Shown piece after piece: positions 45,931-54,423 of a stretch of 64,000 nt of DNA. Source of the stretch: Bifidobacterium magnum (lineage in GTDB: Bacteria > Actinomycetota > Actinomycetes > Actinomycetales > Bifidobacteriaceae); NCBI RefSeq assembly GCF_000741255.1, contig NZ_JGZB01000004.1:124001-188000 (forward strand). The letters run 5' to 3'. The notes beneath the pieces are model-generated. The model was not told where the DNA came from. It saw only the letters and a list, made by a program, of their open reading frames with translations, and made no database searches. A program made the translations under genes and the position numbers. Each line of letters opens with the position of its first letter. Position 1 is the first letter of the stretch.

Positions 45931-48711
45931 CTAAACCATGGCGTCCGCGCCGATGCGCAGACTCGCGCTGACCAACGAACACACGTCGCCTTCCGTAATG
46001 CGGCTGAGGAACCACACGGCCTCGTCCGCGGCAAGCGGGAAACCCGCGTCCACGAGTTCGATCGCCGCTTGCGCCACAATATTAACCACATTGTCGCTGG
46101 GCGCTACAGGAATTGCCGCCGCGCGTAAGGTGGCATGGGCCTGGGGCGTGGTGGGGATTTGCGTATCCTCATCCATGATGCTCATCAGCTCTTGCATCTC
46201 GGCGCGCGCGTTCTCGTAAAACGCCGACTGCTGGTTTTCCGTGGCTTTCACGTAACAGGCGAGCGCCACGTCCGGCGAGCCGAGCTGCCACATCGCATAC
46301 GCGAGGCGGTAATAGCAGAACGCGATGTCCATTGGCATGACGGCCACGCGCAGCGCATGGATCAGCATGTCCGAAGCCTCGTCGAAATCTTCGTCGAGTT
46401 CCGCGTACGTCATGGACAGGTCGATATACGACTGCGCGGTGGTCGGCGCCAACGCCACGCATTCGCGCTGCTCGCTAAGCGCGCGGTCGTGGTTGCCGGC
46501 GTCGCGGTCGATGCGTCCCAGCAGCAGTTTCGCGTCGAACATCGCGTCGGGAACGCGTTCGTACCGTACGGAATCGTCATTGCCGTCGAGACTGACCAAC
46601 AGTCGCATAATCGGGCGTTCGCAATACAGCCGTTTCGTTTTCGCGCGGATTTCCGGCGTCTTGCCATGCGCAAAGTCGACGGCGCCGTCTTGCGTCGTTT
46701 CGAATGAGAATTGGCCCGACAGTTGCGCGGCGAACTCGTCGGCCGCCTCCTCGTCGGTGTGTTCATCGGGTTGGGTGGCGTCTTCCAGCCGCAACAGTAC
46801 CGACTCGAGTTCGATCGACGCCGTCAATAATGAATCCTCATTTTCCGCGACGATTTCGCTGATCTCGGCGCGCGTGACGATTTCATCGTCATTCATGACG
46901 TCGAGTTCTTTCGCGGTGTCCGCACGCAACAATTTCTGCAGCGACGGAGGCAGCGGCCGATCGTCTTCCCATAACGGCTTGCGTTGCGCGAGCAGGGAGT
47001 CGGAAACGGCAAGCGGATCGACAGGGCTGAGGCCGCGATCTTGGTTGAAACGCAACCGATGTTCCGCCGGATCGATCATGCGGTAGATGCCGAGCGGATC
47101 ATTGTCGAGCTCCACATTGTCCAATTCACCGGAAATAAGCGGCGGCAGCGTATGCAGATTGAACATCGTACGGTCGTAACGCAACGACAACACGGTGTCT
47201 CCCGTAATGGAACCCGCGTTGCATGTCACGGTCACATTCGTGATGTTCAGGCTGCTCGTAAACGCGTTATATGCCATAAGCGCGTTGAGGCGCAGCGCAT
47301 ATGCGGCGGCATGGGCGCTGCGGCGCGATTTGACGTCCTCGTAGGAGCCGTCGACCATATCCGTGGACGGGAACATCATGGCCGTGGGCGTAGTGCACAC
47401 GATGGCCATGACGCCTTCCTGCGTATTCACATCGCAGCGGTATTCCAGACGGTAAGGCAGCGAGAGCTGCTCGCACACGGAAGTGAATCGTGTGTAGGCG
47501 TCCCAATTGCCACCCTGCTGGCCCTCGACGTTGTGGATGGTGCGCCAGGGATTGTCTTCGGTGGCCGTTTGGCGGATGAATTTGGCGTGCTCGCGCATGT
47601 TGTGCGCGCTTTCCTTCACGGCGTCATAGCAGTCCTGCTCGCTTGGCGTGGCAAGCATGCCCATGCCGTTGTCGCGTTTGCGCGCCGCGATTTCCACGGT
47701 GGACAGACGGTTTAGGGCCGCTTCCACCGAAGCGATGAGATCGTGTTGCAGGCCTTGCACTTGCGTTTCATCGAAGCGAATCCAGAACATGTCCGTGGTG
47801 GTCAGACGGATGAGCTCGAGCTTGTGCTGCGCCGCGATGGCACGCAGGTCGCCCGCGCCAGCTTCCACGAGCTGACGCGCGGAGAAACGTTCGAAGTCGC
47901 TGACGTCGGTCGCGTGCGTGGTGCCGCGCCAGATCAAGGCATTGACGGCGTCGGGAAGCGGCTGGCGCAGTACGCGCAGGAACAGCTCGCCGATGCGGCC
48001 TCCGCCTGCGCCCACACGCTTGCAGTGCATGCGCGGCACATAACACAACCCGAGCCACGCCACGGTCATGAACGACAGCGGATCATGCCATTGGCCCATG
48101 TGGTCGCCAAAGTCGGTGATGGCGCCCATGAAGCGGAAATAGTCCGAGTAATGCACGTATTCGCCCACGGTCACGGGGAAATCCGGCTCCTGCTCATTCG
48201 TCACTTGGATGGCGCCACTATGCTTGGATTCGTGCCAGCGCGCCAGCCACAAGTCCGGCATATTGCACAGATGAATCATCGTGCCCGCATTCGTGGTGCT
48301 CGCCGCGCTTGCGGTGTTGGCGTTCGGGGTCGTGGCGGCTGCGGTTGCGTTTGCGCCCATGCTGAGCGGCGTCGCGGCATCCGGGGCCTCAGTAACCGAA
48401 CAGCATTCCCGATCCACATGATTCGGATGGGTGTCGAGCACGTTGGGGCTGTGCTTATTAGTGATGCGTTTTATTGAAGTGTCGGGAGCGTTCACCGCGT
48501 AGGCCTTCATGGATGTACTGATCACGGCCAGCGGGAGCGCCTTGCGTTTGCCGGAAAGCTGCACTACATAACCAGCGACCTCAATGTCCTGGTCCACTTT
48601 GGCAAACAGCGCGCCATTGACCACCGCGTACGTTTCAGTACTCGGTAGTCCGGGAAGAGCGGAAATTTTCGTGACACGGGCGGTCATAGGTAGCGGTAGT
48701 ACCTCAGTCAT
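45931..48711 (-). CDS. Large protein of unknown function with C-terminal TPR-like repeats
   Basis: 926-residue cytoplasmic protein (no signal peptide or membrane helices) of no recognised family. The start is the ATG ending at 48711, with GGGAGG upstream. Around residues 80-150 lies a low-complexity Ala/Thr/Asn segment. The middle (residues 150-480) is a novel mixed domain containing WHDPLSFMTVAWLGLCYVP. The last quarter shows at least two TPR-like pairs (LLLGRIDRDAGNHDRALSEQRECVALAP; YYRLAYAMWQLGSPDVALACYVKATEN), implying protein-protein contacts. It is convergent with recG; the second dispersed repeat lies upstream. Function unknown. Confidence 0.7.
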   Translation of the reverse strand: MTEVLPLPMTARVTKISALPGLPSTETYAVVNGALFAKVDQDIEVAGYVVQLSGKRKALPLAVISTSMKAYAVNAPDTSIKRITNKHSPNVLDTHPNHVDRECCSVTEAPDAATPLSMGANATAAATTPNANTASAASTTNAGTMIHLCNMPDLWLARWHESKHSGAIQVTNEQEPDFPVTVGEYVHYSDYFRFMGAITDFGDHMGQWHDPLSFMTVAWLGLCYVPRMHCKRVGAGGGRIGELFLRVLRQPLPDAVNALIWRGTTHATDVSDFERFSARQLVEAGAGDLRAIAAQHKLELIRLTTTDMFWIRFDETQVQGLQHDLIASVEAALNRLSTVEIAARKRDNGMGMLATPSEQDCYDAVKESAHNMREHAKFIRQTATEDNPWRTIHNVEGQQGGNWDAYTRFTSVCEQLSLPYRLEYRCDVNTQEGVMAIVCTTPTAMMFPSTDMVDGSYEDVKSRRSAHAAAYALRLNALMAYNAFTSSLNITNVTVTCNAGSITGDTVLSLRYDRTMFNLHTLPPLISGELDNVELDNDPLGIYRMIDPAEHRLRFNQDRGLSPVDPLAVSDSLLAQRKPLWEDDRPLPPSLQKLLRADTAKELDVMNDDEIVTRAEISEIVAENEDSLLTASIELESVLLRLEDATQPDEHTDEEAADEFAAQLSGQFSFETTQDGAVDFAHGKTPEIRAKTKRLYCERPIMRLLVSLDGNDDSVRYERVPDAMFDAKLLLGRIDRDAGNHDRALSEQRECVALAPTTAQSYIDLSMTYAELDEDFDEASDMLIHALRVAVMPMDIAFCYYRLAYAMWQLGSPDVALACYVKATENQQSAFYENARAEMQELMSIMDEDTQIPTTPQAHATLRAAAIPVAPSDNVVNIVAQAAIELVDAGFPLAADEAVWFLSRITEGDVCSLVSASLRIGADAMV

Positions 48712-48887
48712 ATGAGCCTCCCTTTTTCCTTGTTTGTATGCCCCAAAATCGTATCTGTAACAAGCCTTCAACGGAATAAAAATCTTGCGAAAATGCAAAA
48801 TGATTTCGTAATGTGGGCGAGGTGAAGGGGAGGCGCGGATTTGAAGCGTTAGCGGCCGGTTTCAGCCTCTTTATTCTGCAGTTTTTC

Positions 48888-49010
48888 TGCATTGCTTCTT
48901 CTGCATTTTGCGACATGAATCGCGGCGTGTCTGTCGCAAAATGCAGAAGTTGGGGGGAAGTACTGGGAGTTTGTACCGCGGGCGGTACGCAACCACCACG
49001 GATCAGGCGA
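48888..49010 (-). repeat. Dispersed hairpin repeat element, copy B (inverted)
   Basis: On the minus strand this copy has the same blocks as copy A (24131-24361): GATCCGTGGTGGTTGCGTACC, CCGCGGTACAAAC, CCCCAACTTCTGCATTTTGC and perfect 18-bp inverted arms (48898-48915 and 48932-48949) around a 16-base loop. The 53-bp tandem units are absent here; a decayed GTACCGCC palindrome lies at 49026-49040. It sits between rpmB and the 926-residue gene. Confidence 0.8.
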
Positions 49011-49091
49011 AGTAATAGGACGTTTGTACCGCCAGCGGACCAAAGAAGCCCCACAAATCCCGCGTACCCCTACAAGTCCCTCCAAATACGG

Positions 49092-49122
49092 AAAAACCCC
49101 GAAGATTAACTCTTCGGGGTTA
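49092..49122 (-). terminator. Terminator of rpmB
   Basis: AACCCCGAAGA / TCTTCGGGGTT on the minus strand followed by T-rich sequence, 20 bases after the rpmB stop. Confidence 0.85.
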
Positions 49123-49140
49123 TTCACATTTATCTCATGC

Positions 49141-49335
49141 TCACGCCGCTACGCGAGAAACCTTGCCGGCCTTGAGGCATTTGGTGCACACGCGGATGTG
49201 GGTGTTTTCACCGTTGATCGTCGTGTGAACACGCTGCAGGTTCGGGCGGAACAGGCGCTTATTGCGGATATGAGAGTGCGAGACCGAGAAACCGGTCTGC
49301 GGTCCCTTGCCGCACACTGCGCAACGAGCTGCCAT
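49141..49335 (-). CDS. rpmB: 50S ribosomal protein L28
   Basis: 64-residue ribosomal protein of the large subunit. It has the L28 start [22 protein letters not shown] and two CxxC pairs ([14 protein letters not shown]), the zinc-binding (C+) form of L28. The ATG ending at 49335 has AGGGAG upstream. Confidence 0.95.
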   Translation of the reverse strand: MAARCAVCGKGPQTGFSVSHSHIRNKRLFRPNLQRVHTTINGENTHIRVCTKCLKAGKVSRVAA

Positions 49336-49683
49336 AATGGACTCCCTTGAAATTTCTGTTGACTTGCAAGTCTTGCGTGCAACATCCTACGCGAAGGCGT
49401 GGAAAAACACGCAACTACACCACGCTACAACGGTTTAGGGGGTTTTGCAAACCGCAAAACGCTGGGGATTGTCATAAAACATGCCGATTGTGAGGAATCA
49501 TACAGATTTGCGCACCATCGTAGCGAATCTCGTCCGTTTCACACCCTTATGAAACGGACGGGTTTTGTGAGAATATCGGAAGAATGCTGGTATAGCCACC
49601 GGCGATCGAGTACAGATTGATGACAGGAATTGTAGTGAGCATTGGAACGCGCTAGAGGAGTGCGGTAGAAGATCGGAGCAATT
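49336..49683. other. 348-bp divergent region, with two hairpins
   Basis: Lies between rpmB and the PfkB-like gene. It holds a GTTTTGC / GCAAAAC hairpin at 49442-49460 and a 10-bp perfect stem CGTCCGTTTC / GAAACGGACG at 49531-49560 followed by GGTTTT. No open frame is convincing. A small RNA or a 5' attenuator for the plus-strand gene is possible; nothing was recognised. Confidence 0.45.
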
Positions 49684-50748
49684 ATGTTGAGCGACTTTCT
49701 CAGTAGATTTCATGTGCAGCGGGACCATGAGCCCACGGTAATTTCCTTAGGACAAATCTGGGTCGACATCATGATGGATGTCAAAGAACTTCCCGCTGCG
49801 GGCGAGTTCATCAACGCGCGCCACGTCTCGCGGTCGGTTTCCGGAAGTTTCCGCGTACTGCAGGCCGCCAGCAAAATGGGGGCGCGCACCGAAAACGCGA
49901 GCATCATGGGAACGGGCCATTGGGCCACCTATATCCACGAAAAAATGAAGCGCGCCCACGTCGTCTCCACGGGGCAAGTCAACGGAACGCGCGACAACGG
50001 CTTCCGCATTGTCCTGAACGACGGTTCGGCCAAAACGTTCATCGCGAGCCATGGAGCGGAATCGATGGGCGACGTGCGCATGTTCGACCACGTTACGCCA
50101 CGCGAAGGCGACGTGGTCTATATTTCGGGCACGTCACTCATGAATGAAAGCGCGGTAGGCGTCAACGAATTCATCAAACGTCCCGAATGTAGTCCCGACG
50201 AGCGCACGTTCAAAATCGTGATCAACCCCACGAACTCGCTGCAGCTCGTGAGCGACCAACTGCTCGAACATCTCGTGCTCGCGCGGCCCATCTGGTCGTT
50301 GAACCGTCAGGAGGCGCGTACGCTGGCCAGCCGACTGGCCGTGCATGTGGATGAATCCAGCACGCTTACCGTGGGCGGAGGATTCGACGAATCCATGTTC
50401 AAGCTTTGTGAAGCGCTCGGCAACGCGCTGCACTCCACGGTGATTCTGCGTGCTGGCGCCCGTGGCGCCTGGGTGAGCCGTAAGAATCGTCCTGTGGTGC
50501 ATATCGAGGGCTTTGAAACGAAGGCCACGCATATCCGTTCTGCGGGACCGTGCCATACGGGAGCGCTGTGCGCACTACTCGCGGAAGGCTGGGATATCGA
50601 GGACGCCGTACAGATCGCAAATGCGGCCGCCTCGATCGCCATCGCCCACAACAAGCATGGCATTCCCACGTCGGCGAGCTTCGAGGAGTCGGTGGCGCTG
50701 GCTCAGACCGCGGTAAAGGAGACGGCGCAAGGCCGGATGCTAAGCTAA
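49684..50748 (+). CDS. PfkB-fold protein lacking the catalytic aspartate
   Basis: 354-residue protein with the ribokinase/PfkB sugar-kinase fold: substrate-strand SLGQIWVDIM at 21-30, and N-x-x-E motif NRQE at 207-210. In most PfkB kinases the C-terminal signature is G-A-G-D with Asp as base; here the aligned segment reads SAGPCHTGAL at 286-295, with Pro289 replacing Asp, and the N-terminal substrate motif (GGxxxNxA) reads GSFRVLQA. It is therefore likely not an ordinary kinase; a sensor or regulatory pseudokinase is possible. The rsmD start lies five bases after its stop, so the two are co-translated. Confidence 0.8.
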   Translation: MLSDFLSRFHVQRDHEPTVISLGQIWVDIMMDVKELPAAGEFINARHVSRSVSGSFRVLQAASKMGARTENASIMGTGHWATYIHEKMKRAHVVSTGQVNGTRDNGFRIVLNDGSAKTFIASHGAESMGDVRMFDHVTPREGDVVYISGTSLMNESAVGVNEFIKRPECSPDERTFKIVINPTNSLQLVSDQLLEHLVLARPIWSLNRQEARTLASRLAVHVDESSTLTVGGGFDESMFKLCEALGNALHSTVILRAGARGAWVSRKNRPVVHIEGFETKATHIRSAGPCHTGALCALLAEGWDIEDAVQIANAAASIAIAHNKHGIPTSASFEESVALAQTAVKETAQGRMLS

Positions 50749-50753
50749 AACGC

Positions 50754-51401
50754 ATGCATATCATTACTGGCCGTTTTAAAGGAACTCCGCTCACCACACC
50801 GCGGTCGGTAACGCGACCCACTACGGATCGCACGAAAGAGGCCATTTTCTCGCATCTGGATTCATGGGGCGTCCTGGAGGACGCCCGCGTGCTCGATTTG
50901 TATGCGGGCACGGGTGCGCTGGGATTCGAGGCGTTGAGCCGCGGCGCGAACGATCTTGTGCTCGTGGAGGCGAACGCCCAGGCAGCCCAGCTGATCGCCC
51001 AGACCGCTACCTTGCTGCGCCGCCAGCGGGCGTGGACCAGCGGTCCGGAACTGTCCGTGCGCGTGGTCAAGGCGCGCGCTGAACGCTATGTGGCGCGCAT
51101 GGCCGCGAACAACGCGAAGCATGCTGAAGAGCCCACGCAGTTCGACGTGGTGCTTATGGATCCGCCCTACGCCGTGACGACGGAAGATTGCAACGCGCTG
51201 CTCGCCGACCTTGTGCAGGGCAAAGTCGTGGCCGAAGACGGCCTCATGATGCTCGAGCGTTCCACGCGTTCCGAACTGCCCACGCCTCCCGCGGGCTGGC
51301 AGATCAGCGAGCGCCGCGATTACGGCGAGACGGCCGTGTTCTATATGGAGCCGGAGTCCGAGTCGGCTCCAGAGTCAGCATCGAACTCGAGCGAAGAGTA
51401 G
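50754..51401 (+). CDS. rsmD: 16S rRNA (guanine966-N2)-methyltransferase
   Basis: Methylates G966 of 16S rRNA using S-adenosylmethionine; 215 residues. The Rossmann-like SAM motif is DLYAGTGALGFEALSRGA and the catalytic motif DPPY is at 136-139. The start ATG at 50754 is five bases after the PfkB-like gene's stop. A Glu/Ser/Ala-rich tail of about 20 residues extends past the usual end. Confidence 0.95.
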   Translation: MHIITGRFKGTPLTTPRSVTRPTTDRTKEAIFSHLDSWGVLEDARVLDLYAGTGALGFEALSRGANDLVLVEANAQAAQLIAQTATLLRRQRAWTSGPELSVRVVKARAERYVARMAANNAKHAEEPTQFDVVLMDPPYAVTTEDCNALLADLVQGKVVAEDGLMMLERSTRSELPTPPAGWQISERRDYGETAVFYMEPESESAPESASNSSEE

Positions 51402-51450
51402 GTCGGAGCTGCCCGTAGTAGCAACTCCGTGCCCGCACAACTACTGACGG

Positions 51451-52338
51451 TTACCTGCGCGGATGCGCGCCTGACACATTCCAGCCAAGCGCCATAAGCG
51501 CCTTGCGGTCCTTTTTGTCGAGTGCTGTGCAGTCGAGCGCTTCAATAAGGTCGGGGCGGATACGGCTCGTTTTTGCGAGCGCCTCGTCGCGGCGGAACCG
51601 GTCGACTTTGCCGTGGTCGCCGCTTGTGAGCACGCTCGGGACGGCCATGCCGCGCCATACGGCCGGTTTCGTGTACTGGTAATGTTCCAGCAGCGCGTTG
51701 TCTCCCGTGTACGACTCCTCGACAATCGATTCGGCGTTGCCCATGAATCCCGGGATCAGTCGCGTGATGGCTTCCAGCATGACGGACACGGCCACTTCGC
51801 CGCCGTTGAGCACATAGTCGCCAATCGAATATTCGCGCACGTCCACGTCTTGCGCACGGTAATACTCGGGAATGCGTGCGTCATATCCTTCGTAACGACC
51901 GCATCCGAAAATAAGATGCTGTTTGCGCGACAGTTCCGTCGCGTCCGCCTGGGTGAACAGGGGAGCGGACGGATTCGGGAAGATCAATACGGGCCAGTCG
52001 TCAGCATGTTTCGCAACGTCGGCGTCTTCAGTGACAGACGCGTCGTCAATATCGTCCGTATTGTCGGGAATGGCCGTTTCATGAACGGTTTCGACGATTT
52101 CTTGCGGCGCCAGTCCCAGCAGTTCGTCGAGACATTCGGCCCAGACTTCCGGCTTCATCACCATGCCTGCGCCGCCGCCGACAGGAGTGTCGTCCACGGA
52201 GTGGTGCACGTCGTGCGTCCAGTCGCGCAGATTGTGGCTTGACACGTGCACAAGGCCCTTCGCTTGCGCCTTGCCGAGCAGACTTAAATTGAGTACCTCA
52301 AAATATTCGGGGAACACAGAGACGATGTCGATATCCAT
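51451..52338 (-). CDS. trmD: tRNA (guanine37-N1)-methyltransferase
   Basis: Adds methyl to G37 next to the anticodon, preventing +1 frameshifting; 295 residues. SPOUT-fold motifs are VGGGAGMVMKPEVW, LIFPNPSAPLFTQADA, HLIFGCGRYEGYDARIPE and the knot region EYSIGDYVLNGGE. The stretch around residues 95-125 (TDDIDDASVTEDADVAK) is an acidic insert seen in some actinobacterial TrmD proteins. The start is the ATG ending at 52338 (MDIDIVSVFPEYF); an ATG three codons earlier is also possible. Last gene of the rpsP-khpA-rimM-trmD run. Confidence 0.96.
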   Translation of the reverse strand: MDIDIVSVFPEYFEVLNLSLLGKAQAKGLVHVSSHNLRDWTHDVHHSVDDTPVGGGAGMVMKPEVWAECLDELLGLAPQEIVETVHETAIPDNTDDIDDASVTEDADVAKHADDWPVLIFPNPSAPLFTQADATELSRKQHLIFGCGRYEGYDARIPEYYRAQDVDVREYSIGDYVLNGGEVAVSVMLEAITRLIPGFMGNAESIVEESYTGDNALLEHYQYTKPAVWRGMAVPSVLTSGDHGKVDRFRRDEALAKTSRIRPDLIEALDCTALDKKDRKALMALGWNVSGAHPRR

Positions 52339-52402
52339 GAGCGCCATGCTATAAAACAAGCAATACAAAACGCGCCCATGGATATGCGGCAGTTTCGTCC
52401 GG

Positions 52403-53029
52403 TCACAGTCCCGGAATAAGTCCTTGCGGCGGATCGAGCGTCAAATAACGCTCTTCCGGATCGATTTCGGGAACGAGCTGCTCCACGAACGGTACAAGCG
52501 CCGTCCGCTCGCCAGGCTCTCCCGTCTGTTCGTCGATCGGCGGGTTGGCGAGACGGATTTTGAGCAGCCACTGCGGGCCGTCCAACACGTCCACGACTTT
52601 GCCGACCACGAGTCCGGCCGGGTAACCGACCATGGAGTCCTGCGTGATGCGCGCCTCGAGGCCAATCAGGTCCTTGGCGTACCACAGATCGTCTTCCATC
52701 ATCGTTTCGAGATCTTCGGCTTCGCAATACAGGTCCGTGCCGTTGATCGACTCGGCTGCCGTGCGGTCGTCGATGCCTTCGAACTTGACGATCCAGCGAT
52801 TGTTCATCGTTCGCGCGCGCTGTACGGTAAACACGGTTCGGCCGTCGCGCGTGAACAATTGGGCACCGGGAGCGAACCGTTCTTCCGGTTCGTCCGTAAA
52901 TGTGCGCACGGTGACTTCACCTTTCAGTCCCTGTGCGCGTCCAATATGGCAGACCCTCAACAGCTCACGCTGCTGAGGGTCGTCACTATGCAAATTCTGC
53001 ACCACGTTCACAGTCTCACTTACGAACAT
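52403..53029 (-). CDS. rimM: Ribosome maturation factor RimM
   Basis: Helps mature the 30S subunit and binds S19; 208 residues. The N-terminal motif is VCHIGRAQGLKGEVTVRTFTD, and the PRC-barrel C-terminal part follows. The first ATG overlaps the end of khpA by 14 bases; an internal GTG seven codons in is an alternative start. It lies between khpA and trmD in the same order as in many gram-positive bacteria. Confidence 0.94.
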   Translation of the reverse strand: MFVSETVNVVQNLHSDDPQQRELLRVCHIGRAQGLKGEVTVRTFTDEPEERFAPGAQLFTRDGRTVFTVQRARTMNNRWIVKFEGIDDRTAAESINGTDLYCEAEDLETMMEDDLWYAKDLIGLEARITQDSMVGYPAGLVVGKVVDVLDGPQWLLKIRLANPPIDEQTGEPGERTALVPFVEQLVPEIDPEERYLTLDPPQGLIPGL

Positions 53030-53249
53030 CCATGATGTCTACGCGGACCTTATGGTCGGCCATGGATTGGACCACGCAGCGCACGGCGTTCGCCGTACGG
53101 CCGTTGCGTCCGATCACGCGACCAATATCTTCCGGATTCACGCGAACGCGAATCAGTTCACCGCGAGCGTTTTCATGGGACTTGACCGAAACGTCGTCAG
53201 GAAAATCAACGATGTTCTTGATCAGATGTTCCACGGCTTGTGCAAGCAT
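53016..53249 (-). CDS. khpA: KH-domain RNA-binding protein KhpA
   Basis: 77-residue single KH domain with the GxxG-type loop VIGRNGRTANAV that grips single-stranded RNA. In gram-positive bacteria KhpA partners KhpB/EloR and affects cell division and small-RNA regulation. It begins two bases after the rpsP stop and its end overlaps rimM, so it is translated within the rpsP operon. Confidence 0.93.
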   Translation of the reverse strand: MLAQAVEHLIKNIVDFPDDVSVKSHENARGELIRVRVNPEDIGRVIGRNGRTANAVRCVVQSMADHKVRVDIMDVRK

Positions 53250-53251
53250 AA

Positions 53252-53695
53252 TCAGGCTTCCTCAACGTTAGAATCAACGATTTCAACCTTTTCGTCAGCA
53301 GCGGCCACCTGAGCGGCGGTTTCCTTGGCTGCGGACTTGGCGGCCTTAAGCTTCTGGGCTTCGGCTTCGGCCTGTTCCACGAGAACGGCGGCTTCCGGCT
53401 TGGCCGGAACAGCCTTCAGGTGGCCTTCAGCACCCTTGAGGCCCTTGAACTTCTGCCAATCGCCGGTGATCTTCAGCAGCTTGAGCACAGGCTCAGACGG
53501 CTGAGCGCCAACGCCGAGCCAGTACTGAGCGCGCTCAGAATTGATCTCGATGGTGGAAGGCTGGGTGTTCGGGTTGTACAGACCGATCTCTTCGATAGCG
53601 CGACCGTCACGCTTCTTGCGCGAATCCATTACGACCACGCGGTAGACGGCGTAGAACTTCTTACCCATGCGCTTGAGACGAATCTTGGTTGCCAA
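53252..53695 (-). CDS. rpsP: 30S ribosomal protein S16
   Basis: 147-residue S16 with the normal N-terminal core ([42 protein letters not shown]) and a C-terminal extension of about 60 residues rich in Ala, Lys and Glu, as often seen in actinobacteria. First gene of the operon; its leader starts near 53825. Confidence 0.97.
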   Translation of the reverse strand: MATKIRLKRMGKKFYAVYRVVVMDSRKKRDGRAIEEIGLYNPNTQPSTIEINSERAQYWLGVGAQPSEPVLKLLKITGDWQKFKGLKGAEGHLKAVPAKPEAAVLVEQAEAEAQKLKAAKSAAKETAAQVAAADEKVEIVDSNVEEA

Positions 53696-53819
53696 AATGG
53701 CTCTCCTTGTAATCTAGGGGTGCTTTTCTTCCGCTCCATGTGGGGCATGGAACATCGGAATCGCGTGTTCCTTGTGCACCGCGGCAGTAGAGGGCCCCGC
53801 AGCCACAAATAACCCCGTG

Positions 53820-53825
53820 ATTATA
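53820..53825 (-). promoter_or_regulatory. Candidate -10 element of the rpsP operon
   Basis: TATAAT on the minus strand lies about 125 bases upstream of the rpsP start in an intergenic region; no consensus -35 is seen. Confidence 0.4.
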
Positions 53826-53847
53826 CATCAAGGGGGTGGAAAAGTGC

Positions 53848-54258
53848 TCAGTCCTTCTTGGAACCGCAGCCGCAGGCTTTCTTAGCGTCCTTGGCCTCTT
53901 CCTTGGCTTCCTTGTCCTCCTCCTTGGAGAACTTCTTGTCGGCCTTCACGTCTTCCTTGATCTCGGACTCGGCGGCCTTGTCGCCAGCCTTCTCGAGATC
54001 TTCTGCGACCTTGTTGATTTCCTTGTCCACCACGTCTTCTTCGTGGTCGCCACGGTCCACTTCACGGCCGGCCTTGTTGGCGTCGTGGTTGGCCATGTGG
54101 ATGTGGCCCTCGTCGGAACGGTCGAAGGACTCGTCGGTGGACTGTGCGGCCTTCACATATTCCTTGTAGGCGCGCTCGTCATGGCGCTCGGCGCGGTCGA
54201 ATTCACGCTCTGCCTTGTGCTCGAAATGATGCTCACGCATTTCTTCAAAGTTTTCCAT
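53848..54258 (-). CDS. Small highly charged helical protein with CGCG tail
   Basis: 136-residue protein with about half its residues charged (Glu, Lys, Asp, Arg), almost no hydrophobic stretches, and a C-terminal KKACGCGSKKD segment that could bind a metal. It is probably an intrinsically disordered or helical protein. The ATG ending at 54258 has AAAGG nine bases upstream. It is upstream of rpsP on the same strand but with its own start and a 150-base gap. No family is recognised. Confidence 0.65.
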   Translation of the reverse strand: MENFEEMREHHFEHKAEREFDRAERHDERAYKEYVKAAQSTDESFDRSDEGHIHMANHDANKAGREVDRGDHEEDVVDKEINKVAEDLEKAGDKAAESEIKEDVKADKKFSKEEDKEAKEEAKDAKKACGCGSKKD

Positions 54259-54423
54259 GATCTTAACCTTTCCCTTTCGGTGGCCTCCCGGCCGCCGTGT
54301 GGTTGTCAACGGTTTCATTAGACCATATTCGCGTAGGGTTCGGGGGTATTTTTGCAGCTGGCTATATTTCCAGATGACGCCCAGAAAATTTTATGGCTGC
54401 AAGGTTAAGAGCATGCGGAACCG

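Noticed and set aside
49399-49620. A 73-codon frame between rpmB and the PfkB-like gene
   Set aside because: No ribosome site or family resemblance, and it covers the hairpins described as non-coding.
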